This document shows, piece by piece, positions 1 to 9,500 of a stretch of DNA of 64,000 nucleotides. The stretch is taken from NCBI RefSeq assembly GCF_900316465.1, contig NZ_ONDD01000001.1, positions 62,001 to 126,000 on the forward strand. The letters are read 5' to 3'. The position numbers were made by a program, and so were the translations under genes. Below the pieces are notes generated by a model. That model was not told the origin of the DNA and ran no database searches. It saw only the letters and a program-made list of their open reading frames with translations. How positions within the stretch are numbered: the first letter of the stretch is position 1; every line of letters starts with the position of its first letter. This stretch comes from an uncultured Fibrobacter sp. (GTDB lineage: Bacteria > Fibrobacterota > Fibrobacteria > Fibrobacterales > Fibrobacteraceae).

Positions 1-38
1 GCCAAATTTAGAAAAAAGCCGCCCCAATGGCAAGATTA

Positions 39-3000
39 TTAATGCACCGCCACCTTGCGGACAGCATGGTGGCCGCCTAGGGTCACGCGGAGCAGGTACA
101 GGCCCGGTTTCGGGGCTGTAAGTGCGAGCGTGTTGTGGCCTGCGGTCGATTTGGCGCGGTAGGTGGCGGCAATTTTGCCGTTTACGCCCACAAGCTGCAC
201 GCGGTAGCTAGCGCCGGCCAGGTCGCTAGACACGTCGAATCCGACCTGGAGGGCGCCCGGAAGGCGGGCAAAACGCAGATTTTCGAGTTTTGAGGCGACG
301 GTCCGGACTTCGGACGCCGAGACGCGGACGGTCGCCGTAGAGCCCGCCGCCTTGAGCAGGACCCTCAGGCTGTCCCCGGCACCCAATTCAGTCGTCTTGC
401 CGTCAATCGTCACATAGACCCTCAGACCCATCTCGTTCAGGGCCTTTACCCCCTCGAATTTGAGGTAACCCACGCGGTCAGTTGTCGCACTCAAGGCCAA
501 ATTCCATTCATAATCGCCATCGTCGGCACTCTTGATGGACTTCAGCAGGGCTTTTTTACCATCCATTACGGACAGGTTCACGTAGTCGCCCATACCAGAA
601 GGCGGTTCCAGCCATTCCTTGGCCTCGCCCACGCCAAGCACGTTCCAGGAATCGCTATGACCCTTGGCATCTTCAAGCACAGCCTGCAAAGTCCAGCTTT
701 CGCGAGTTGCCTTCGCCAAGGTGGCCTTCTGCAAAGCGGCAACATTCACAGGATTATCGAACGAAGGTTCCGCCGCAAAGCCAATCGGGGTCTTGGCATC
801 GGAACGCAGCCACACCGCTTCGTACGGTTCAAGCGAATGCACCGGTTCAAATCCGCTTTCGGCAGTCCACTTGCACATTTCAAAAGTGCTCAAAACATTC
901 TCAGGCAGCACCACTCTCCAGCCGTAGGGGTTTGCCACCATATTCCAGCCAGCGTTCACTTCCCAAACGATTTGAGGAGCACCCTGTACATTGCTGCCTG
1001 TTGCCACATCACGACGCAACGGGAGCGCCCTACCTTCCCGGGAATTGTACCAAATGCCCTGCTGCGCCTTCACAGCGCCGCCATTGTACTTCTGGTACTT
1101 CCAGACAACGCCATATTTGGCGGACTCGTCCCAGTAATAGAACTCCGGATCACCGTCCCACATGATTGCACTTTGGTCAACATCCGAAAGCGAAACCATC
1201 TTCCAGGTATCCGGGGCAGCCGCAATTTCAGATTGCACTGTAAACAGATCCGTAGGGAACGAGGCAGGCTCACCACCATCACCAAGAGTCACCACGACCC
1301 TATAGGTACCCGGCAACAGCGGATACACCTCCCAGTCGAGAGAACCTGTGCCTGTAACGCTTTCAATCTTTGGATTAGGAAGTTCCTCGCCCAAGGTATC
1401 TACAATAGTCGCGCGCAATTCTGCAACCTTGCCCGGTTTTACCTTCCATTCAAGAGTCAAGCGCATTGCATTTCCAGACAGAATCGGCTCATGACGCTCA
1501 AATTCAAAATCACCATCTGGGCTAACCACCGGCGCCTTATCTTCAGAGAAGTAGGCCTTCATCGGCAAATAGCCCTGAATTGAATCAGCCAATTTATCTC
1601 CCTCGACAAGCTTAATGCGTCCGTCAATCACAACGGAATCAAGCTTATACCCCTTTTCTGGAGCACCGCGAACCACCCAGGAACTGGCATAATCTTGCGG
1701 CAAAAGCATCGTGGAATCATCCGCAAAGGCATGCATCTTTTCGGAACCGTCGCCAGTGTCAATTTCGACAATTTTCACCGTCCCATGTTCCGTTTCCAGT
1801 TTCAGACGACGGTAATCCGCATTCGCCACGCAAGCATCTGCATCGCCCCACACCGCATACACAACCTTTTCACTCGTCACCTTGGCACTCAAAACATCAC
1901 TCGAGACCGAGCCATGATCATAATCTGCACCATCAGGCGTTACAGACCATCCAAGCACGCATTCCGTCGGGGTATAGACCCACATAGGCAAATCAGTGGT
2001 TCCACCATCCACCAAGTGAAGCGTCTCCTTGTAAGAATCATAGCCATAAAAGACATCGTTTCGACCGACTTTAACATCAACATCAATGTAACCACCAAAC
2101 ATGGCATACAGCGTATCCGTCACACCCGCCGCAGGCGCAATCTTGAACGAAGTATCTTGAGAACCAAGCGGAATCGGCAATTCAGTTCCATCAGCCTTTT
2201 TCAACGTGAGTTTTGCAAGATCGTAATCCTTATTGGTTCGGACAGGCGTCACATACAGAGTCATTGAATCTGCGGAAACAGGAATTTCAAGTTTTCCAGA
2301 GTTGAACTTATGCGTGAAAGTCTCAGTGTCTTTTCCGAGCTTTTTGTAAGACTGATTCAAAGTAACCGTTCCATATTTGCCTTCGGCACCCGTTTTGTCA
2401 ACCACTTTCAAAGCCATTTCAGTATTTTGGGGCGTACATGTAGCATTAACAATGTCTTCAGGAAGCCAGAATCCATACAGGCTAAACGATGTTTCATCGC
2501 TCGGATTTGCTTGCAAAAGAAGGTCTCCGTCAAGAGATGTATAATGAGACTCACCCATCACGCCGATTTTATCTTTATCCCAGCCCTTAAAGCAGGCGCT
2601 AGTCGAAAGAATTCCTTCGGGGAGTTTTGCCGTTTCGGCGTTTTGACGGGAATAAGATTTCGGATTTTCAAGTTCGTCCATAAACTTGTCCGTCAAGAAT
2701 ACATCCGCCTCACCCGCACGGATATCGAAAGTAATATTGTACGGGATCGCCGATACATACACGGAATCGATACCCAAGAACATAGACGCATCCGGAGCCT
2801 TATGAGAAGCGGCTATAGACAAGGCCTGAACCAACGAGTCCAAATCCAACATTTTAACTTCTTTAAGTTTTGCCACCCACTTCATCAACCGAGGCATACC
2901 GCCATTTTCAATAGCCTGTATATTCGAAGTCAAAGTTGCATTCACCTGCAATTCCAACTTTTCTTCGCTATCGAAATAATTCTTGGTGGAATCTCCATAC

Positions 3001-6000
3001 ACATTCACATTCACTGAAGTGCATTTCGCCGTTTTACTTCCTTTATTATAACATTCTTCAATCACGTCAACGGATTTATCGTCCAGTCCAACCCAGAAAT
3101 TAACTATTAAGGAATCCAGTGTAAAGCCACGTTCAGCCACGCTGAATCCATACTTCGAAACAATATCTACGTCAGGTTGCAAAAATTTGGAGTCATCCAG
3201 TTCATGCAAGCCAACCTCAGTAAGTGTCCCATTTTTATTATAGCCGTATGTAGTGACATTGATTTTAGCATCATAATCAAACAAGCCAATTTCTACCTGC
3301 GGCAAGAAATTAATGCTCTCGTTTAAATCAACCAGCTGATAGAACAACTGTATTTCTTCTCCATTTTTATTGTCTACAGCCGATCTCAATGCCCTAAGAA
3401 CACCCTCAAAATTATCCATTTGTTTTTGCGCCACCGAAATACCACTGGCAACAACATTTTTGCAACCGGCAAAGAACTTTGCGTTCGCCGGGCAGGTAAA
3501 AGCCTGATACAAAATCAACTGATATCTGGTATTGTTGTAATCCAAAAAACCCGTCGGAACGATTTCCTTACTAGACAACTGGCGAACTTTTTCCACCTTC
3601 GGCCATACAAGTGTCAGGTCATCCACATAATCATCCATTGACACGGGAATAGGGGAAGTACTGCCAGCGGCTACCTGTTCCGGATTTTGCAGATAGTAAG
3701 TCACCTTTATTTCACGGTCCGTCAAACCCTTTGCTTTATCATCTTTGGTAAAAGTTCGACCGAAATTATAAATATTGCCATTAACATCAACGACCATAAA
3801 AGCGGTGTTCCTCAATTCAAAGTCATAACTCAAGTCCCCTTTTAGCTTACTGTCGTTTTCTGTATAGACATACAAAGAGCATTTCCCAGCCTCACATTTT
3901 GCCGGCAAATAGTCTTTCAAGGCAGTCTTGTCATCAGCCGACAACGCATTATAATCCGCATCCGACAGGCTTATCGCAAGCTTATATGCAGTTCTTTTCG
4001 ACGAAATCAACGGCAAACTTGACTGTTTACTTTCCCACTTAACAGGGTCCGTATTAGACGTCTGCGTCGCGTTCATCACATAGGTAAACAGGCGGGATTT
4101 CATGACATCGCCATCAATAACACCATTATACCAGAATGGAACAGTTTCTGCATCCACAATAATTTCACCGGAACCATTCTTGTTCAACTCGCCATCGGCC
4201 AACAACGACACATTGTCTTTCAAAGCGTTTCGATAGTTGTAGCGAACATCATAATCCGTCGTATAGTTTTTATTCATTTCTTGGACAGAAATCACCGTTC
4301 CCGAAAAATGAAGAAAACCGACAGTCAAATTAGCGTTTACATCTTTTGAACCGTAATGGAAATTATCCTTTATCGTCACTTTGTCGCCAACAAGAGCATG
4401 TCCAACCACATAACCGATAGAAAACGTCTCACTTGTCTGCGCAGCCGTTCCATTTTCAATCAAAGTTTTCAAATCACTAGAAGACACATTATTAACCACC
4501 TCAAGCAAATTCACCCGAAACGCCTCGCCAATCATGGTTCCAACAGCACTTCTTTGATTCACCGAAGTTGCCGCAACACTGATATCGCCTTGGACACGAT
4601 TTTCAAGAAATTCCACCGAGCCATTTTCGTTCTGGACATAGCCCACACCTTGCGCCGCAGCGACAACATTCAAACTTGTTCCAGTGGTTTTAATTAAATT
4701 TCCACTAGTCTGTACAGGCTTAACAGTCGTTCCTCGAATAGAAAGAGTACTATTAATACTATTGTCTGTATTGAAAAAGGAATATCCCAAAATACCGCCT
4801 AGACGTAAATACGTTCCTGAAGTTTTAATTTCGGCATTAATCTCATTTGTATCAACAGAAAGAGCGCCATCATCCGCATTCCACACAATACACCCTAAAA
4901 GGCCTCCCGCATAAAGATACTGCCCCGAAGTATTAAACTTCGCCGAAACAACCTTGTTCTTTTTTAAAGAAAGCTTGCTTTGGGGCGCCCAGATACTCGT
5001 ATAACCGAAAAGGCCTCCGACTTTGGGATTCTGTCTCGAGGATTCAACTTCTGATTCAACAATATTTTCTTCTGCAACGAAGTTCATTGCAGTCGTACTC
5101 ATCACATAAAAGTTCCCAACCAAGCCGCCTATCTCCGCATTTGCAGCGCCCGCGCCCTCTTTCTCATTTTTAGACGTGACATTCGTACTATTTTTCGAAA
5201 ACAGGACATTTCCATTTTTCCAGTTGAATTTTCCTACAAGTCCACCCACAAAAAAATCCGGAGCTGTTCCGTTATAGTCACCCGAATTCAAGATAACATT
5301 CGCACCAGACACTTCAAAATCAGTCTCTTCAGTAATGCCGTTTGAACTCACCTCACCAATCAAGCCTCCAACATCAAAACCACTTAAATCAGCCTTGACA
5401 ACACACTCCTGCAAAGAGAACTTGTTCTGCCCCGTAACCGATGAACCATCAGCATATCCAACAAGACCCCCAACCTTACTTTCCCCATAATAGTCGGTTA
5501 TAATTTTCGAAATACTATCAGGAGTCGTCAAATCCCAAACCGTATCTCGAACGAATTCAGCGATTCCTTCTAGGTTGCCAACCAAGGCTCCACTATAAGA
5601 CTCAGTTCCGTTCCACGGGCTATAATTACCCGCACTAAATTTGCTGTGTTGATTTAAAACTTCAGTAATTAGCGAAAGCGTTACAATCTCTACCTTCACA
5701 TCCGAAAAATGAGTTACAGGACATACGTGAGTCACAGAATTACACATAATCCGCCCTATTATAGCAGCGGTATTCCAGCCATGCACCTCAGAATTAGTGA
5801 CTTTTACATTTGCGACTTCAATATTCCAAGCCCTTTCCGCCACAACCGCAGCAATCCTCGTACTAACCGTCGCCACAGTCGCCATTACGTAGGCATTATC
5901 AAAGGTTAAATCCTTTATGATAGTTTCGTCACTCGAAAAATCGCCAAAGAACGATGCATTTTCATCAATTGTTATATTGCAAAAATTCTTGATGGTATTA

Positions 6001-6386
6001 CCATCACCGTCAATAATGGTCTTGTCAAAATTTTTGTGAAAAGCTAATGGTTTAAAAGCAGCAAAACACTTTTTATCGGACTTCAAATAGCCCCCTCCCA
6101 AATCAATATCCGATTTAAAGGTTAGCTGCAAAGTTGAAGCAGTGGAGCCTACTTCCTGGCCCAATTTGTCTACAAAAGCATTCCAAGTATTATATATGTT
6201 TCCATCATAACCAGAAGGAAACGTTGTACTCGCATCTTTCGCCTGGGAAATTTCGCACTGGACTTCCGACCCCGCAATAGTTGTGCACCTAAATCCAATC
6301 GGCTTAATCTCCCCGCCACTCTGCGCAAAAGTACTGCCTGCAAGCAACAGGATCAATCCAACAAATATTTTTGCAGTTCTCTTCAT
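39..6386 (-). CDS. Giant secreted surface protein with GLUG-type repeats and a sorting-tail-like C-terminus
   Basis: The function is unknown; it is probably an adhesin or other cell-surface structural protein. The ATG at 6386 starts a clear signal peptide (MKRTAKIFVGLILLLAGSTFA); the frame extends eight codons upstream to a TTG, but that extension would precede the signal peptide. Residues about 200-660 hold many GGLVG/GGLIG/GGILG repeats typical of the GLUG motif, which is expected to form a beta-helical stalk. About residue 1640 onward is a module shared with the next gene (SGNAMRLT, AAPDTWKMVSLS, GWNMVANPYGW). The last roughly 75 residues end in GLYLLRVTLGG plus a basic strand, like type IX (Por) secretion tails. 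The length is 2115 residues. Surface location is inferred from the signal peptide, repeats and tail. Confidence 0.85.
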   Translation of the reverse strand: MKRTAKIFVGLILLLAGSTFAQSGGEIKPIGFRCTTIAGSEVQCEISQAKDASTTFPSGYDGNIYNTWNAFVDKLGQEVGSTASTLQLTFKSDIDLGGGYLKSDKKCFAAFKPLAFHKNFDKTIIDGDGNTIKNFCNITIDENASFFGDFSSDETIIKDLTFDNAYVMATVATVSTRIAAVVAERAWNIEVANVKVTNSEVHGWNTAAIIGRIMCNSVTHVCPVTHFSDVKVEIVTLSLITEVLNQHSKFSAGNYSPWNGTESYSGALVGNLEGIAEFVRDTVWDLTTPDSISKIITDYYGESKVGGLVGYADGSSVTGQNKFSLQECVVKADLSGFDVGGLIGEVSSNGITEETDFEVSGANVILNSGDYNGTAPDFFVGGLVGKFNWKNGNVLFSKNSTNVTSKNEKEGAGAANAEIGGLVGNFYVMSTTAMNFVAEENIVESEVESSRQNPKVGGLFGYTSIWAPQSKLSLKKNKVVSAKFNTSGQYLYAGGLLGCIVWNADDGALSVDTNEINAEIKTSGTYLRLGGILGYSFFNTDNSINSTLSIRGTTVKPVQTSGNLIKTTGTSLNVVAAAQGVGYVQNENGSVEFLENRVQGDISVAATSVNQRSAVGTMIGEAFRVNLLEVVNNVSSSDLKTLIENGTAAQTSETFSIGYVVGHALVGDKVTIKDNFHYGSKDVNANLTVGFLHFSGTVISVQEMNKNYTTDYDVRYNYRNALKDNVSLLADGELNKNGSGEIIVDAETVPFWYNGVIDGDVMKSRLFTYVMNATQTSNTDPVKWESKQSSLPLISSKRTAYKLAISLSDADYNALSADDKTALKDYLPAKCEAGKCSLYVYTENDSKLKGDLSYDFELRNTAFMVVDVNGNIYNFGRTFTKDDKAKGLTDREIKVTYYLQNPEQVAAGSTSPIPVSMDDYVDDLTLVWPKVEKVRQLSSKEIVPTGFLDYNNTRYQLILYQAFTCPANAKFFAGCKNVVASGISVAQKQMDNFEGVLRALRSAVDNKNGEEIQLFYQLVDLNESINFLPQVEIGLFDYDAKINVTTYGYNKNGTLTEVGLHELDDSKFLQPDVDIVSKYGFSVAERGFTLDSLIVNFWVGLDDKSVDVIEECYNKGSKTAKCTSVNVNVYGDSTKNYFDSEEKLELQVNATLTSNIQAIENGGMPRLMKWVAKLKEVKMLDLDSLVQALSIAASHKAPDASMFLGIDSVYVSAIPYNITFDIRAGEADVFLTDKFMDELENPKSYSRQNAETAKLPEGILSTSACFKGWDKDKIGVMGESHYTSLDGDLLLQANPSDETSFSLYGFWLPEDIVNATCTPQNTEMALKVVDKTGAEGKYGTVTLNQSYKKLGKDTETFTHKFNSGKLEIPVSADSMTLYVTPVRTNKDYDLAKLTLKKADGTELPIPLGSQDTSFKIAPAAGVTDTLYAMFGGYIDVDVKVGRNDVFYGYDSYKETLHLVDGGTTDLPMWVYTPTECVLGWSVTPDGADYDHGSVSSDVLSAKVTSEKVVYAVWGDADACVANADYRRLKLETEHGTVKIVEIDTGDGSEKMHAFADDSTMLLPQDYASSWVVRGAPEKGYKLDSVVIDGRIKLVEGDKLADSIQGYLPMKAYFSEDKAPVVSPDGDFEFERHEPILSGNAMRLTLEWKVKPGKVAELRATIVDTLGEELPNPKIESVTGTGSLDWEVYPLLPGTYRVVVTLGDGGEPASFPTDLFTVQSEIAAAPDTWKMVSLSDVDQSAIMWDGDPEFYYWDESAKYGVVWKYQKYNGGAVKAQQGIWYNSREGRALPLRRDVATGSNVQGAPQIVWEVNAGWNMVANPYGWRVVLPENVLSTFEMCKWTAESGFEPVHSLEPYEAVWLRSDAKTPIGFAAEPSFDNPVNVAALQKATLAKATRESWTLQAVLEDAKGHSDSWNVLGVGEAKEWLEPPSGMGDYVNLSVMDGKKALLKSIKSADDGDYEWNLALSATTDRVGYLKFEGVKALNEMGLRVYVTIDGKTTELGAGDSLRVLLKAAGSTATVRVSASEVRTVASKLENLRFARLPGALQVGFDVSSDLAGASYRVQLVGVNGKIAATYRAKSTAGHNTLALTAPKPGLYLLRVTLGGHHAVRKVAVH

Positions 6387-6451
6387 ATACACCATCCACT
6401 TTATAAGCAAATAATAACATATTATTTATCAAAAAATTCATTTACACACAA

Positions 6452-6478
6452 AAAAGGCGGGAACGAGTCCCGCCTTTT
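6452..6478 (-). terminator. Rho-independent terminator of the GLUG/InlB protein gene
   Basis: A perfect 11-bp stem (AAAAGGCGGGA pairing with TCCCGCCTTTT) has a 5-nt loop at 6463-6467. On the minus strand it is followed by a T-rich run, just after the stop codon at 6514. Confidence 0.85.
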
Positions 6479-6513
6479 GACAAGTGTCACATTTTTGCTT
6501 AAAATTCTGTGCG

Positions 6514-9500
6514 TTATTTCACAAGGACCTTGCCCGAGAGCAGCTGGCTGCCGACCTTGATCTTCACAAAGTACACGCCAGACTTCGGAGCGTTCAGGCT
6601 AAACTGGTTCGTACCGGCCGTTGCCTTGAACTGGCCCGCGGCCACCTTCTTGCCGTCGACACCGACCACGGCATAGCTTGCGCGAGTCCCGGCCAGAGCC
6701 TCGGGCGCCGTAAAGCCAAGCTGCAGCGTGCCACCCGCAAGGGTAGAGCCAAAGCCGCTGATCTTGGAAGAGGCGACCACCGCATTGCTTGCAGCCACGC
6801 GGACTTCCACCTGCTTGGCGGACTTGGCGAGCGCCACATTCAAGGCCTTTTCGTTCGTAACTTCCGTCGTCACACCCTCTGCGGTCACAAACAGCTTGAG
6901 TCCCTTGCCGTTCAGTTCCTTGACGCCTTCGAACTTGAGCTTGCCATCGCGGGCAGAGTTTGCGCTCACATCCAGAATCCAGCTGTATTCGTTTGCAACA
7001 GCCTTGATGCTCTTTGCAAGCTTGGCACCCTTTTCGCTATTGCGGATTGCGAGCGACACATGGTTACCCATGCCTGCAGGCGGTTCGTCAAGCGATTCTT
7101 CGGCACCGGCACCAATCACGTTCCAGGAATCCTGCTTACCGTAACCGTCGGCCAAAGAAACCTTCAGGCTCCAAGCGCCCTTAATGCCAGCGGCATCCTT
7201 ATGCATAACCTTCTTCGTTTCGGCGGCGCTTCTTTCTTCGATCTTGAATTCCGGAGCGGCAGACATACGCCAGGTCGTAGACTTGGAAACCTTCGCCCAC
7301 ACGGCTTCATACGGGCCGATCACCTTCGGCATCGGGTCGTAACTGCCAATCGAGGGGTTCCAGCGCCAGAAAGTAACCTTGGCATCATTATCGGCAACAC
7401 CCTTGGTCAAGTCTACATACCAACCGTACGGGTTAGCCACCAGGTTCCAGCCGCTGAACAGGCTATCGAGTTCCCACACGATTTCGCTATCCTTGGAACC
7501 AGTAGATTCGCGGATTACCAGCGGATTGCCAACGGTTGTACCGTACCAGAAGCCGCGAGTGGCTTCGACGCTTTCGCCGTTAAAGGCGCGATACTGCCAG
7601 TAATCGCCCACCGGATTCTTTTCATCCCACCAGTAGAAAGCGGCATCGTCGGACAACACCTTCTTCTTGTCGAAGGCGGACAGCGAAACCATCTGCCAGC
7701 TACCCGGAGCGGCCGTAATCTGAGAGGCGACTTCGAAGCGTCCGTTATATTCGGCGTGTCTTACCTTGTCACCCACCGTCAAGGTCACTTTGAACTTGCC
7801 GATCGGAGCAGGAGTCATTTCCCATTCACCGCCACCGACAACAGAGTTCGGAATATCCGTCTCCAGAATGACGCCATTTTCACCCGTCACCACGATGTGA
7901 GCAACCGCAGTTTCATCGACGTTTTCGGTACCGAAGGTCAAGCGGATTGCATTGCCGGACTGTTCAATCGTCGGCTGCACAATCTTGATTTCACCGGTAA
8001 TGCTAGAGCTAGAAACTTCCGGAACGCTGCTGGAGCTTTCGAGTTCGCTCGAGCTAGAAATTTCGACAGAGCTAGACGATTCCGGTTCAACAGAGCTAGA
8101 AGATTCTTCGACACTGCTGGAGCTTTCGGGCACGCTCGAGCTAGACACTTCGACAGAGCTCGAAGATTCCGGCTCGCTGCTGGAGCTTTCAGGTTCGCTC
8201 GAGCTAGACACTTCGACAGAGCTCGAAGATTCCGGATTCTTTTCGTAGGTAGCCTTGACATCTACATCCTTGGTAATCTTGTCGAATTTGCGATCCCAGC
8301 CGGCAAAGGTATAACCTTCGCGCACCGGTTCTGCAGGCGCCACGGCAGCAGAGTCATACGGCACCAACTGCACATCGCCAATCAGGCTTTCGTCATAATC
8401 CAAGAAGGACACCTTGTACAAGACCATAGTCGAATCGTAAACGGCCGTATATGCGGCATCGGCAGTCACGACAGCAAGTGCAGGAGTCCACTCCTTAAAC
8501 GTATACATGTATTCCGCCGTAGAGGCACGCTTCACGTCCTTCGGCGTTACCACAGTTGCGCCGTAAGCAAGCGAAACCGTCTTGAGTTCTTCGCCATCAT
8601 AGTCCTTGAACACAATCTGGAACTTAAGTTGTTCATATTGAGCCTTCACCTCGAGTGCCTTAGTCACCGAGTCAAAGTCGCGGTCCCAACCCACGAACTT
8701 GTAACCTTCACGCGTCGGATCAGCCGGAGCCACGGCAGAATCGCCGTATTCCACCATCTGGACATCGCCAATCCGAGTGTTGTCGTAATCCACAAAGGTC
8801 ACAGCATACGTTTTCTTTGTTGAATCGTAAGTAGCAGTGTATACGGCATCACCATTCACATTGACCACTTCAGGAGTCCAGCCCTTGAATGTGTAAGTAT
8901 ACGCGCCGGTTTCAGCTCGCGACACATCAACCGGCTGAGGCACAGCCGCATTAAACGGAATATCAGCAGAATCCAAGACTGTTCCGTCATAGTCCTTAAA
9001 CATAATCAAGTACTTATTCGGCACATACGTGGCATGAACATCCAAATTCTTAGTCACGCTGGTATAGGTCGAGTCATCCCAACCGGCAAAGGTGTAGCCA
9101 AAGCGTTCCGGAGCATCCGGAACCTTTGCGGGGTCTTGATACAGCACAGTCTGAGTCGCCCCAAGCTGAGTATCATCATAATCAAAGAACTTAACCGTAT
9201 ACGAATTCTTGGAGTAAACGGCCGTCACCGTTAAATCACTAATAACATTATCGAAATCCTTGTCCCACGTATCCGTAAAGGTGTAGCCTTCAATTTCAGT
9301 CACATCGGCGGCAGCCGGAGCCGTCGCAGCACCCCCATGGGGAACCGATTGCTGTGCAATAAAGCCTCCATTCATATCAGCAAAAATAACGACATGATTG
9401 CCCGGAGCCGGAGCAACTGGTCCATACGGAGCATAGGCAAAGAACGGAAGGTTGCTGTTGTTATCCTTTGCAAACGTCCAAACGTAATCTTCAGAATCGG

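Noticed and set aside
7938..8261. Repetitive DNA that could suggest a CRISPR array
   Set aside because: The repeat units are codon-level repeats of an in-frame Ser/Glu linker, with no spacers of constant length and no cas genes.
6484..8823. A 779-codon plus-strand frame with repeated RARNFDRARRF-like segments
   Set aside because: The repeats are the complement of the serine-rich linker and the InlB-type repeats of the minus-strand gene; it is not an independent repeat protein.
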